Of a stretch of DNA of 64,000 nucleotides, positions 12,481 to 24,927 are shown piece by piece. Positions within the stretch are counted from its first letter, which is position 1. Every line of letters starts with the position of its first letter. The stretch lies in NCBI GenBank assembly GCA_030374805.1, contig JARGSG010000119.1:62001-126000 (forward strand). The letters run 5' to 3'. The notes below the pieces were generated by a model that saw only the letters and a program-made list of their open reading frames with translations, did not search any database and had not been told where the DNA came from. The stretch comes from Gracilaria gracilis (taxonomy: Eukaryota; Rhodophyta; Florideophyceae; Gracilariales; Gracilariaceae). The position numbers and the translations under genes are program-made.

Positions 12481-12831
12481 TCGCCTGCGCGCGTTCTGCG
12501 CGCTCGGCGCGTCTCACGTCGCGCTCAGCTTGCTGCACTTGCTGTTCAACGTCGGCCACCTTCTCCGGCCGATCGAAATCAGAATCCACTTCATCCTTTC
12601 ACACGAACAAAAACCCTATTCTTAAGCTCACTGCGATCGAATGCTTCGTTCCTTGAGAAGCCGTCAACTTACTTCTTGATCGGAAAGGTCGGCAATGTCC
12701 ACGGGCGCATCTGATCCCTCGTACAGTTCCTCGCCCTCCTGTTGAAACAGCGCGCGTGCGCGCCGTTCCAGCTCGGCGACGGACTTGTGCTTGCGTTTGC
12801 TGCGCCGCGGCGGCACTGGATCGTCGCCCAT
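12467..12831 (-). CDS. YL1/VPS72 (Swc2)-like H2A.Z-binding protein, N-terminal part, spliced
   Basis: YL1/Swc2 is the SWR1/SRCAP subunit that binds H2A.Z-H2B. Seen: ATG at 12831; exon 1 (12831-12673) encodes a basic start, PPRRSKRKHKSVAELERR, then an acidic stretch with EGEELYEG; a clean intron follows; exon 2 (12595-12467) begins DEVDSDFD, the hallmark acidic motif of YL1 N-termini, then VADVEQQVQQAERDVRRAER and AKKRN before TGA. At 95 residues it covers only the YL1 N-terminal region; the C-terminal YL1 domain is not present in this frame. Its 3' end overlaps the SET/NAP-like fragment on the other strand by about 14 bp. Probably a gene remnant, though expression is not excluded. Confidence 0.55.
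12596..12672 (-). other. 77-nt GT-AG intron in the YL1-like gene
   Basis: Perfect donor GTAAGT directly after a GAA codon and acceptor GTGTGAAAG preceded by a GTTTTTGTT pyrimidine tract. Splicing joins two phase-0 acidic exons so that the YL1-typical DSDFD motif stays in frame; unspliced reading stops at once (TGA). This is the best-supported intron in the window. Confidence 0.7.
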
Positions 12832-13164
12832 GTTCGGTTCACCCGACGACGCGCAGGCGAGCGATACGGAACCGCGTGGCTGCCTGGTGCGTGGCCTTTG
12901 CCGCTGACGGAGGCGGCTTGGCTTAACGGCGCACGTGCGCTTTGTTGAAGCATGTGATCCGACGTGTTCGACGTTTCGCGCCATTGTACCTTGGTAGCAC
13001 GCGGCGCGGCAATTGCAACGCATCATGTAAATCGCGATGCATTGCTTCTCCAATCTTAAGCACCTTTCGTCCTTCGTTCGTCCTTGATTCAGTGCACAAT
13101 GGCAGCGCACCTAGAGAACTTGTGACTGCAAGCGATTTGCCTGTGAGCGCTTTCACTGCGAAGT

Positions 13165-13275
13165 AATTGACTGCGAACGAATCGACTGCGAATGAATCGA
13201 CTACGAACGAATCGAGTTCAAACGAATCGAGTTCAAACGAATCGAGTTCAAACGAATCGACCGCAAACGACACGA
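13165..13275. repeat. 15-bp tandem minisatellite
   Basis: About seven imperfect copies of a 15-base unit, GACTGCGAACGAATC / GAGTTCAAACGAATC. The three central copies are identical. Read on the minus strand it encodes a (DSFEL)n-like five-residue repeat, but no gene context supports translation. Confidence 0.8.
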
Positions 13276-13368
13276 CGGCGAGCGATGCGACTCGGGTGCG
13301 AGTGAAGCAAACACGAGCTCCTTTTCCGATGGTGTGGATGTTGCCGTTAGTGCAAATACAGGTATTGA

Positions 13369-13402
13369 GGCTCTTCGCTTCGCTTCGCTTCGCTTCGCTT
13401 CG
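13369..13402. repeat. GCTTC pentanucleotide microsatellite
   Basis: About six tandem copies of the pentamer GCTTC (TTCGC in register). Confidence 0.8.
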
Positions 13403-13989
13403 AGAGCGGCGCAATTGTCGTCGTTTAAGATCTTAATGTCACTCTTTGTGTCTTGGAGTTGTCCGCGAGGGCATGACCGCAACTCTTTCGTTGTTGTCGA
13501 TTTAAGTTCCTTGATTGCATGATGGACTCCTTGATAACAGTATTGGGAAAACTAGGCCCCTTTCCAGATTTTTTCCGAAGCAAGTACGCGGCACGGGGTG
13601 TGCGTAAAGAAGAGCCAAAGGTGTCCTGTGAAGGAGCGATGGGTTCTTGGTCAAAACTCCACCACCTAACTTGCTGCAGTTCTCTCTGTACTAAAATTAC
13701 TGTAAAGTGTGTACTCATGATCGATTGATGCGATAAACTTTTGCAATACCCGATACTATATTGATCAGAGCACGAAGTCAGGTGTCATGGACGAGGAGCG
13801 GTGGCGGGGATAAGGGGTCGACAAAGAAGGGCTCATTGCGCACTGGGTTTATTAACTAATTGTCTGTCGTACAAAACCAAAGAGCCCTAGGCACGCTGCC
13901 CACTGATTCTTGGAAGTCACCAACTAGAACCATGAACTACATGGTGGACTAAGACTTGGTTCGTCGAGCGATCTATTGATACTGCACAT

Positions 13990-14804
13990 TCACGGTAGAA
14001 GTTCCTTCGTCGGAGAAGTTGAATTCTGCCCTTGAGCATACTGCTCATGTCTCTCCTGCTCTTTTTCAATAGCGGCAAGTCTTTGAGTGTCTCCAGGGAG
14101 TTTTGCGGCTTTTCCAAGTTCAACCATATTCTTGCTATGTGCGGACCGGTCACACATTCTCTTATTATCAGTGTCTGTGTCTTTGCAGTCCCTCCGCATT
14201 TTTCCCTTATTCCTGCGCATCTCCGACTCGGGCGACAGTGGTGCTCGACTTTGATTCATTATCGATCAACTCTTGCTCCAGCTCCTCGAGATTGAGAGAA
14301 AGAACTGCGTGGCAATCTCTTAAGTTCCTCTTGTATCTCTTTTCAAGGTTTTGAAGGAAAAACTCAAATCCAATTCTTGCCTGACCGGCTTCTTCCGGTT
14401 TGAACTGATTGTACAAGGTAATAAAGGCTTCAATCGTTTCAAAATCAGGTTTTGAGAGGGTGTCTTGCAGTTTGAAAAGTATGGCAGCCGTCATGAAGAG
14501 CGTTATCGTAGATATCACTTCGTGTTCGACAAGGAGTCACACGATGATGAACTTGTTCTCAAAGGGCCCCGAAGTGACTGCGCAACTCTTGAACTAAAGC
14601 GATCGTTTCGTTCCGCCATCTGGAAATCAAATGAGTAGGACCTGCACTAAACGGAAAACTAGGGTTTTTGAAATCAGAAGTTGGGAAGGCTTCTAGAAGC
14701 ATCGCTGTTGTCGACGTGTCCACGATCGAGAACGCAAAAAGAAGGAGGGGGCCGGACAAAAACAATGAGTGCATACAGAAATCGCCAGATCGCCTCCTGG
14801 GCAA
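13990..14804 (-). pseudogene. unrecognised broken gene, C-terminal half coiled-coil-like
   Basis: Not recognised. On the minus strand three overlapping frames follow each other: RWRNETIALVQELRSHF, then after a one-base shift at the GGGG near 14570 FENKFIIV with an in-frame TGA, then LFMTAAILFKLQDTLSKPDF, IEAFITLYNQF and LEELEQELIDNESKSST, then after another shift near 14235 a Lys/Glu-rich tail (LAAIEKEQERHEQYAQGQ). The helical, charged character and continuous composition suggest one protein of about 270 residues with two indels and one CGA-to-TGA-type stop. Function unknown. Confidence 0.4.
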
Positions 14805-15038
14805 AATTAAGCCAATAGATCACAGCTCCAATTTGGCCAGCGCCATGCCACATTTGGTGCGCTGAATGGACCACCGGAGGAGGTTCCATTCAGTGCGCCA
14901 AAGCGCCCCAAAACTTGAACCACCTTCAACATAACCCCATGCTCCCTGCGTGAACTCACCCGCGTGCAGAATGAACTTCACGCTGGATATGCGTGCGTTC
15001 ACATTCACGCTACCCTTGCCATCATGGCTATTTGGCAC

Positions 15039-16924
15039 ATAAAATTGATTCTAAACGCTTGTGTAGGCAATCTTATCACCCAGGACGAGTACTGATATCA
15101 TACCGGTCCATTGATATCAGTACGATATCGTTCGAACCACATGATATCAGTACGATATCAGTTTGGCCCCACGCAAACGCAATTATGGGCATTTTAAAGA
15201 ATTAAAATTTTTTTGAAAAGATGTCACCAGCTGGAACTGTCATGCAAAGTTTACATGGCGCTTTCCTGCCACTCTATTGCGTTTCGGTCCTTCTGCGCTT
15301 TCAAAGCTGAGTGATAAGCCCGTTATGTTGGAAATCACGTGATGATATCGGGTCACTCGACAGAAACATTGGTCCCTCGTTTTTGACTCGGGCCCGAATT
15401 TTTCTGTCTCGTGCCCCGGATATCATCACTCGATTTTCAACATAACTCCTACATATTTCTTGAACTCGGCCACGGTTATTGACGGCCATCGCACATAGAG
15501 CGAGTTAAAAAACTTCAAAAATTTTGGATTTAGTAATATGCAGCACGTGCACAGACTCTGTAAACACATGAACTTCTCGAAACATTTATAAAATTGTTCT
15601 AAATCTTTGCTTAGGCGTTACCGCTAGAGTGAACATCACCAACGCCCGGCATATAGTTCATTCTCCACTCAAGTGATTTTGGGAAGACCAGCGTTATTAA
15701 TGCTTTGTCTCAAAACATCACCCAGCCGTGCCTAAACAATTTGGTTTACTCTAGGATCATAAAAATACCCGTCTGAACATTGAAATGACAAGGCACATAA
15801 AATATGTACGACGTTTTCGTAAAATTGCTTAAAAAAGTTTATCTTTGCATCAACATTATTTTTATTTTTCTTTACGCTTAATTTATTACCGAAGCAAAAT
15901 TCAAGATAAACCAAAAATAAAAGTATGCATGATAGATTATGATCTTTTAAATATGAATAACAAACACCTTTTTCTACCAAGACAAGATGGACGAGTCCCA
16001 AGATCTACAAGGCATTTGCGCCATTTGGTTCAATTTATATGTAGTGCTTTTCTCTTTAAATTCAACCCGTTTTTCTTTGTCAAATCTCAGGCGATCATTT
16101 CTTGTCTCCTAACTGTTTTCAATCAATATTTCACCGATAAATACTACTTGTCGAACTTTCAGGTCAGTAGTAGATATAGTAAATGTGTTTTATTTTAATT
16201 TCAATGGCCTACCAAGTGGTACAAAACGTTTTTAATGCTATCAAACTGGAGAAGTTTTGAAATGCGTATAAATGTCTAGCATAGTATGTGTAGAAGATTA
16301 ATTGCCTCTGTATGTATTTGAAAGAACCCAAAATGAAGTGCAACGTCCTGCAGTGGTATTTTCAAAAACTTGATTGTTTTCTCGACTTATTCCTTATGTT
16401 TACATATTATTACATGTAGTGACCCCGTAACTGGATTGAACACGTAGGACACGGTGAGTTACATAGGTTGGAAAAGCATTGCTGGTACTTCTACCATAAT
16501 TTGAGTATTTCATATACTTATTATATTTGAGCCGTGCGTTATGAAAGGTGAGCTGGACACTACATATAGTGCCAGGGCACCAAAGGCGTAACACTAAGTT
16601 AACTTCCGCAACCAGAGGTAGCTGTAGACTATGAGTTTAACCGGACGAATATTATCTACATTTGCACCGCACTGCTCCGGAGAGTAGACACCCATAGACA
16701 AACAACCAATGGTACAGTACCAAAGGCAATCGGTGCGAAACATGATCAGAAAGATCCAGAAACACAAAATGATTCCAAAACAGTTTGTGTCCAATCGTTT
16801 CAAACAGAAAAATGCAAACGCAGTTATGCTAAATTAGAATACTGGAGAATCTCAGTAAACCTTTTCTCCATTTAAAGTAAATATATACAAGACGGATCTA
16901 AAACACTAGCAAAACAAATGGATT
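15039..16924. other. AT-rich gene desert
   Basis: AT-rich, especially 15500-16920, with no frame resembling a protein. Near 15090-15160 lies a small direct repeat of ATGATATCAGTACGATATC-type units containing GATATC palindromes. It directly abuts the Gypsy insertion site. Confidence 0.6.
16920..16924 (+). repeat. left target-site duplication GGATT
   Basis: The five bases before the left LTR, GGATT, are identical to the five bases after the right LTR (27440-27444). Five-base duplications are standard for Gypsy integrases. Confidence 0.9.
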
Positions 16925-17778
16925 TGAAGGACTACACTCTTTGGAGGAGATTCGAGGTACTTGGTTAATTTCCGCATCATGCGTTAGTAGATATATATGG
17001 GCTACACCGCTATTAGCGTGTTACCTCGCTGAGGTAATTTCCACACACGTACACGTGGATTGCACGGCTCGAGGCGCCGCTTAGCGGGTGTGATCAGCAC
17101 ACGTGTAGCACGGATATGCCGGAGGCAGTGCATCCAGCATTGCTGTATTTATTTAGATATTTTATAAATTATTCTGCCCGGCGCACCGACTATCAGTGGT
17201 GCGCCGAGCTCAGTACTTAGAGGGTTGAGCATCGCTCCCCCAAGTAAATTGCCCCTTGCCAAGCAAGGGCTTTCTGGCTCTAACTATCACGCCTTCGCGG
17301 ATTGTTCACCTCCAAGCGGAGTGACGACCGTGTTGTTCACGTATAGTTACCCACCCTTGTGGCGCTCAGAGTATAACCATTATTTGTGTGTCTCGTTCGG
17401 ACCTATTGTCGTATACTCGCCCCTGTATTGGGTTTGCTTTTTTCTCTCTCTCTTTTCCCCACTCTGGTGGTTTGCTTTCTCCCCTTTTTGGGTTTGCCTT
17501 TTTGCCCTGTTCTCAGTGGCCCGTTTCCGACACCTTGTCGTTGCCGTGCTACTCTCTTTCGAGGACTCATCTCGTGACCGTGTGAACACGTGGATCTCTA
17601 CCGACTACTAACCAGCATCAACGCTTTGACGCTTGTCGTGACGGTTTGACCTCGGATTTACACCCGGCTTAGCTGTGTCATTCCCGGAGTGCTCCGTTCG
17701 CTGTGCTACCCTATCGCGGAAAAGATTCCGAACGTCTTCGTGAGCTTGCGCTTTTCCCGCCAAAGGCGTTGCTCCACA
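16925..17778 (+). repeat. 5' LTR of Gypsy element 1
   Basis: Begins TGAAGG and ends CCACA; 854 bp, the same length as the right copy. Contains an AT-rich TATA-like promoter candidate (TTTTATAAATTA near 17160) followed by a perfect GC-rich hairpin (GGCGCACC 17180-17187 pairing with GGTGCGCC 17198-17205). These could be the core promoter and an RNA structural element at the transcript 5' end. Confidence 0.95.
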
Positions 17779-17780
17779 AG

Positions 17781-17798
17781 TGGTCTCCCGACCTAGAA
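17781..17798 (+). other. tRNA primer-binding site of Gypsy element 1
   Basis: TGGTCTCCCGACCTAGAA begins two bases after the LTR; TGG pairs with a tRNA 3' CCA. The second Gypsy element has the same site (TGGTCTCCCGACTTAGAA at 41372), so both use the same unidentified tRNA primer. Confidence 0.85.
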
Positions 17799-17938
17799 GC
17801 TTTAGTTTTTGTCGGAAGATTCACTCGTGAATTCACTCTTTTCGAGATTAGTCCTTTTGCCCTTGTCTCCATTTGGAAGTTCACTGGAAGTCCCAGCCAA
17901 TTGGCTGTCAATTATCCCGTTATACGGTTGTTTTGGTC

Positions 17939-20062
17939 ATGACGCTGTCAGATCGACCGAAGACACGCAGTCAGACTGGAAGATCGGATCCGCCACTTCC
18001 GTCACGGATCCCCACCCGTTCACGGTCCCGGACCGAAGGGATGCCGGCTACTGAAGCTGTGTTGACGACCACTCGACTTCCGCCCACGTCGTTGATCAAC
18101 CCTCATCGAGGTGATGGACCGGCTCCTGCCGTTGCTGGTCCCGCCCCTATCGTAGGAGGTACGGTCCCTTCCGTAGCTCCCACTCCGAAGGCGCCTCTGA
18201 GGGCTACTGTCAATGACACCCCCCACTTAACTGTGGAAGAGCAGTTCCGCTCATTGCGGGCTGCCCACGCTACCCTTGCTAAGGAGTTGTCGCTACTTCG
18301 AAAGAAGGTGGAGGACACTGCTTTGCAGGACTTTTTTGAGGATCTCCGCGTATTGCGTGGTGATTTCAACTCCCTCTTGGAAGCTTTCGGAGAACCGGCT
18401 AATTTCGTGGAGGACGTGGCTGAGAAGTTTACTCGCCTCCGGGCCCGTTTAGAAACGGTGGAACAAACTGTCCTGGTTGGAGCCAATCGCACGGGTGAAC
18501 CGGTTGCTGTTTCACACCGTGACAGTAAGGTCAGTGGATCCAAAGCACGCAAGGAGCGGAAGAACTACGACTCTGATTCATCAGCATCTTCTCTTTCTTC
18601 ACGCCGGTCAACCGGGTCTGATTCGTCCAACTCGTCGGTAGAAGAAGCCCCTCGTGAGCGTTCGTCACTCTCAAATCGGTCATCAGCCACCCAAGTTGTG
18701 ATACGCGCCCGCTCGAAGGGAAGGAAGCACTCTGGATTAAAAGAGTTGAAGCCTACGAATCTGCTCTACAAAAAGCTGTTGTCATACCGGTATTACCGTT
18801 TGGAGGACTCCTCATTGGATAGAACTCCCCGTGGAACGGGAAACGTCAAAGAATGTATCAAACGGATGCAGCTGTCGCTCCGTAACCAACTGTTTACAGG
18901 CGATGATCCCATCTTGGTGTTGGATTTCTTATCACGATTTGTAGCGGAAGCCGACATCCTTGGGATGAATGAAGGACAGGCGTTTATCGCGCTGCCCTAT
19001 TTTCTACGCGGACTTGCGAAAGATCAGTACAACTCTGTAAGAGGTTCATCTCGCGCCTCTGAAAGAAGGGTTACCTGCTGGCCTGAAGCAGTTCAGTATC
19101 TACTGAGGTCCTATGCCCCTGCCACTGCCATCCAGTCGGCTGTACTCGCTCTGAGAGACACCAAACAACGCCCCGGCGAAACGGAAACCGATTACTCGGT
19201 GCGCCTGAATAAGGCATTCCACCGTTGTGGCAATGTTTATTCCACTCAAGAGCGTTGTACCATGTTCTTTGATGGACTAGACCCGGCTATACGGACCCTA
19301 GTGGCCCGTCGCCGTGAAGAGAACCGTAAGATTACGTACTTGAAACTGGTGCAGTATGCACGCGCCGAAGGCGATGCGCTACGCGCACGAGTCCCGGGTA
19401 CCCGGTTGAAGTCCGCTAAAGCGTTGATGTTGGAACCGGGAACCCCGTCTGCGTCAATGCTGGCTGATGAACACTCCCAAAAGGAGTATGATCAGGTGCA
19501 CTTTGCCCGTAGCGACGTGCTTTCAATCCCGACAACGGAGCTTCCCTCAACCACGGATGCCTCGTTTCAGACGGCTCCGGACAATACACTGCTGTATGCA
19601 GATTCGAACCGAGTTCGACCGCCTCGACTGTCATATGAGAACGGTGGAACCCGGGCCTCACGGCCTGGCTGGCAAGCTTCCCGCCCAGCGGTGCGAGTCT
19701 CGAATACTCGGAACGTCAATGCCATTGTTGGATTGATCTGTCACCTCTGCTATACGCGAGGGCATACTTCTCCCTAGTGCGTTTTAACCATGCGTGAATG
19801 GGCACAAGTCATTGCCAACTATGAAGCCCTCTCCCCTGAAGAGAAGGCTTCCGTTCCGATGGCATCGTACATCCGCGCGAAGATGTATATTCCACGCACA
19901 ATTGCGGCTCCGATTGCCCCGAACATTGTGACCTCTCAACCCCGTGCCCCTCTCGAGGGAAATTCAACCGCTACTGCGGACGCTTCTGCCGCTGGCGTCC
20001 AGGCATCAATGGTTCAGAACACTGAGCACATGCCTCAGGCGAAATCTGCTCAGAAAAACTAA
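17939..20062 (+). CDS. gag: Gag of Gypsy element 1 (one in-frame TAG)
   Basis: Structural capsid/nucleocapsid protein. ATG at 17939; Pro/Ser-rich N-terminus; a coiled segment (EEQFRSLRAAHATLAKELSL); a basic/serine-rich linker; capsid-like helices (FLRGLAKDQYNSV, PEAVQYLLRSYAP, CTMFFDGLDPAIRTLV); and a CCHC zinc knuckle, CHLCYTRGH followed by a Cys four residues on. A TAG at 19775-19777 lies inside the knuckle just before its last Cys; the same frame continues to TAA at 20060. Pol follows in the -1 frame, as is usual for Gypsy elements, so Gag-Pol would need -1 frameshifting. Confidence 0.85.
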
Positions 20063-20064
20063 CT

Positions 20065-23000
20065 GTGGGAGTCTCCTCTCTTGGAGAGGCGCCCTCAGAG
20101 TTGAGGCTGAAGGCGCTCGAGGCGTCCCTGCCTCGCTCCCAGGTCCGAATTTTCTCGAGGAAACAGGCCGTCGAAGACATGAACTCAGAACACCTTGGTG
20201 TTCTTCGTCGACCGTGGATACGGGTAAGAAATAACCGGTTCCCGGGTAGAATTATGGTGATGGCCAAGCGTAATTACAAGGTCTATGCCGACTTTGGCCT
20301 TTCACTCCAGTTTATGGTGCGTTATCTCACTGTATTAGATAGAGGCGCAGGTCCGAACTTCATCGTTGAGACGGCATTGCCACCCGCCTTGCGGTCACAC
20401 ATTCGCCGTGGCCACATTCCAGATGTCGCTGACGCGAATAACAACCCGTTGTCAACGGTAGGATACATCGAGTTGGTAATCCGCTTAGGCTCATGCGTGG
20501 TGAAGCTCGACTTTGTCGTTTGTCGGTCCCTGGCCGCCCCAGTCATTTTGGGTTGTGACTTTTGCGACCGCTTCGTCGATGCCCTTAGGCCCCGCCAAAG
20601 TCGTGTTGAAATGGAAGATGGTTCGTCCGTGCCGATTGTTCGTCGTCCCTTGAGGCATGCCTCCAAGAGGAATGTACCTCTACCTGCGGCGCAGGAAGCA
20701 CCACCGAGTTCTCGGGAATCCACGAAACTTTGTGTTGCCTTCGCGACACGCGTGCCTCCAGAGTCTCAAGTCTGGGTACAGGTGAATTCCCGTCAACACG
20801 GCTTACGAATCGTCCAGCCATTGCCGTCATTTTATGATAAATACTCTCTCGCCATTGCTAATGGAGTCGTCCAGGTGGAACCGGATAATCCGTTTTACGT
20901 GTTGATAGCCAATCTAGGCAAAACAACCCAGTATCTGGTGAAGAACTAAGTGATTGGCTCCGTCATGCCGCACCCAACTGCGTTGGTACCGACGAAGATG
21001 ACTGCTGCCGATGTGCTCGGAATCGTTCACTCTAAGGAGGGGGAGGAGTCTGAATTTCATTCGTCTCCGTCGCCAAGTCTCTCGGGTCAGCAGCCTGTTA
21101 AGACGGAGAAGACACGCGTCCCAACGAGTTACGACCAATTGGATCCAGTGAAGGAACTGGAAGAACTCGACCTTGGACATGTTCCGGAGACAAACCGCAA
21201 ACGACTGCGCGATATGCTTCGCGAATTCACCACAATGTGGGATGGTTCTCTCGGAGAGATAAATACCACGTAACACCGGATTGATCTCCTTCCGAACTCT
21301 CGGCCAGTAGCTCAACATCCGTACAGGGCAGGGCCCAAGGCCAGAGGAGAAGGGCAATTTCAGGTGGACAAGATGCTCCGTGCAGGAGTTCTAGAACCGG
21401 CACATTCACCATGGGCATCACCAGTGGTACTGGCTCCGAAACCAGATGGTTCCTGGCGCTTCTGCATCGACTATCGTCGTCTAAACGCTCTTACCGTCAA
21501 GGACGTGTACCCTATTCTACGTATGGATGCATACATCGATTCTCTCGAAAATGCTACCGTATTCACGGCATTGGATGCTAACTGGGGATACTGGCAGGTG
21601 CCAGTGAGGAAGCAGGATCAGGACAAGACAGCGTTTGTCTGCCATTCTGGACTCTACCGTTTTAAACGGATGCCCTTTGGTTTAACCAATGCCCCCGCTA
21701 CTTTTCAGCGTGCTATTAAGTGGCGTACTTGTCTCGTCTACCTTGACGACATCATTGTATTCTCAGATAATCTGGATGATCACCTCACACATGTGAGAGA
21801 TATAATGCCCACGTTACGGGACGCCGGAGTGACACTCAAGCTGAGAAAATGCGAATTCTTCACGGATACTGTCAAGTATCTGGGTCACATAATCCGTTCA
21901 GGACGTGTCCTGATCGAGGAAGCTCGTGGGAAGTTGCTGAAACAGGCCACGGAACCGACTACCCTGACTGAACTGAGATCCTTTCTAGGATTAGTCAACG
22001 TCTATAGACGGTTTATTCCCAACTTCGCGGACATCGCGGAACCTCTCAACGCGCTTCTGCGGAAGGGTCAACCGCCTAAGTTGGACTCATTCACGTCTAC
22101 CCAGACGGAAGCCTTTAACTCTCTCAAAGAGGCTGTAACCACGGCACCAGTATTGTCACTACCGAAACCGGGACTTTCATATACCGTGGACACGGATTCT
22201 AGTGACTACCAGGTAGGCTGGGCCTTGTTTCAAACCACCCCAGAGGGGGAACGCAAGCCAATTGGGTACTGGTCCCGTTCGTTAAACGTGCATGAAAAGA
22301 ATTACTCCGTCTCGGAGAAGGAATGTCTTGCAGTCGTGTGGGCATTATACACACTACGCCCCTACCTCATGGGTGCTCATTTCACCGTTTACACGGATCA
22401 CTCATCATTGAGATGGCTACTCTCCATATCGGAGCCTTCAGGCTGCTTAATGCGTTGGAGACTGCGTCTTGCAGAGTTCGACTTCGACGTCGCCTACAAG
22501 AAGGGCGCCAGCAATACACAAGCCGACGCCCTTTCTCGCCTACCCACCACAGGGGAAGCGTTAGCCGTCGATGACGAGGAAATACCCTGCTTCGCAGTTG
22601 ACGACTACACCACAGGTGAACTGGATGATATCGAAGAGGGATGGCCAGATGAACTGGATTTTGACCAGGAACTGGATGACCTACTCGCTGTCAGCGAAAG
22701 TGCGAACCCCCTACCAGGGAACTTCGTACCCGTCACAACGGAGGAGATGGTTAGGGAACAATTCAGCGATCCCTACTGCACGAAGATTCGGGTGCAACTC
22801 AATGGAGGAGCTGATCTCCCCTTTCGGGTGAATGATATTGGATATCTCGTTCGCACGGTAACTGGAAACCCACAAATAGTGGTGCCACACGCCCTACAAT
22901 CTCAGGTGTTACACTTATCACACTATGCCAAACTTAGTGGCCACGTCGGAGGACGGAAACTGTACCTTACATTGCGAAGGAAATTCTACTGGCCAGCAAT

Positions 23001-24927
23001 GGCTGTGGATTGCTACGCAACTGTGCGATTCTGCCCCGAGTGTGCTCGGAATCGCGTCAAGCTTCGCCGCCATGCGGCGAAGTTGAAGCTCTCCCCCGCA
23101 AGGGCGCCCCTGGAATTCGTAGCCATCGATATTTTGGGACCGTTCCTCGCTACTAAGCGGCGTAACAAATTTCTACTCGTGATCACGGATCGTTTCTCGA
23201 AGCTCGTTCGTACCGTACCATTACGGAGAATCACGTCATTGACGGTTGCGCAAGCATTCGTCACCCATTGGGCATTCGTCTACGGTCAACCAGTGAATCT
23301 ACTCTCCGACAACGGGAAACAGTTTGCCTCCCGGTTCTTCGGGGATGTATGCAGAATACTGGATGTCAGGAATCTCTTCACGACAACCTACAACCCCCAG
23401 TGTAATGGGCAGGCTGAACGGTTTAACCGGACGCTGTTAGCAGCACTCCGTTCATACGGAGCCGATCACCCCACCACGTGGCACCTGTTCACCGATGCGC
23501 TGACATTCGCATACAACACTCAGGTACACCGTACTACGGGATTGACTCCATTTGAATTGGTTCTGTCTCGCACCTGACCGCCCGTGGCGCTCGAAGCACA
23601 GCCAACGCTGGATCAATTTCCTTCGACGAAGGGATACAGGGAAACCTGGAAGACATGGCTTACCAAGCTGGTCCCTGCAGCACAACGGTCAATGGCCCGG
23701 TCACAAGCCGCATATAAACGTGATTTCGGTGAGCGAGCCCCTCGAAGACCGCCCGCCCTTAAGGAAGGGGACTATGTGTTCATCCGTAAGGAGTATTGGA
23801 ACCCAGGCAAGGAGAAACGCCACAAGCTCTCACCCATCGCCGACGGTCCCTTCAAGAAAATTGGTGTTGAATCCGACACTGTCGTAGTGAAAATGGGTCA
23901 GCAACACGAACGCATTTCCCGCGATCGCGTGGTTTTTGCACCCCCGCCTGCGGGAAACGACCCATCAAGTGGACGTTCTGCCGTGGAAGCGGAAACGAAC
24001 ACTACGGACACACCGGACCCACCCCCGATCAACCGCCCTAGGGAAGTACCACACCCTAATAGGGGACTCTCGGATTTGCCGATGTTATCGGACTCTACGC
24101 GCCCTGGTGCTTCGCTGTGTGAAGCTCCGCCGCCTGGCGTAATTACTCGCCGCCTTGGCGCGTTGACACCCACTCCCCATTTCGCTCCATCTAAGGAGGG
24201 GGAGGGACTCCTTAATCGTCATGCTTCCGCGCTGTCGCGTGAGGAACACCGTGTAGCACGGAAGGGCGACACCGCTAATGCGCAATCAAAGCCCTCTTGG
24301 GAGCCCGGCGTCTCGTCAAGGTCGCCGCGCATTAACGCAGAAGCGTAATCGTCACCAGACACTACTGCTGTGCGGGACAGGACCGAGGAGACTCAGTCGT
24401 TACCGGCGAAGCCGTTGCCTACGCCGCATAGCGGGCCTGGAGTGACTACGTCGCAAATCGGAGTGGAAATACCGCCGAATGCCCCGTTGAGCTCGCACGT
24501 CCAAGACGGAGAAGAGTCGTCGGAGACTAAGTCGCCCAACACGCCTGAGGCGGGCCACACCGTGAACACGTCGCTAAATGCCCAGGAGGGAAGTGCCAAC
24601 CGTAGCACACGGACTACACCTGTAAGGGAGATCAGCTCAGAGAGCGAATCACGTCGAAAAACCGAGCTGACACCTCCCGTGCATACGGAGGCGGAACACG
24701 TCACGGCGCATACCAATGATGGCCACCCATTGACAACGTCACGTGCCACCACGGCGGGGCCGGTTCAATCAGGGTTACCATTGACGCGAGCGCTTTCGAC
24801 GCCACACACAACTCCGTCGAAAGGTTGCTACCACGCAAACTTGCGGTACGCCCACCTGGGACTCCCGCGGGAGAAGGAACTCTACCGGAACAAGGAAACG
24901 GGAACACCGACACCGCGAGACGCGTGA
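20065..24927 (+). pseudogene. pol: Pol of Gypsy element 1: protease-RT-RNase H-integrase, five in-frame stops
   Basis: One frame in order: retropepsin (LDRGAGPNFI, so the usual DTG reads DRG), reverse transcriptase (FCIDYRRLNALT, LDANWGYWQVPV, MPFGLTNAPATFQRA, YLDDIIVFS near 21740), RNase H (VDTDSSDYQVGW, YTDHSSLRWLL), integrase with an HHCC finger (HYAKLSGHVGG, CPECARN) and catalytic DIL, SDNGKQF and NGQAERFNRT, then a Pro/Ser/Thr-rich tail. In-frame stops: TAA 20947, TAA 21271, TGA 23575, TAA 24346; final TGA 24925. Compared with the second element the RT lacks about seven residues just before the YLDD strand (FQRA-IKWRTC). A non-autonomous copy as read. Confidence 0.9.

Larger units (their letters stand above)
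12832..13989. other. gene-poor interval with minisatellite
   Basis: Open frames here are short or built of tandem repeats and have no recognisable domain. The interval holds the 15-bp minisatellite and the GCTTC microsatellite listed separately. Confidence 0.4.

Noticed and set aside
15732-16198. Overlapping frames of 89 and 117 residues in the AT-rich region
   Set aside because: Composition follows the AT-rich background, no start context or domain.
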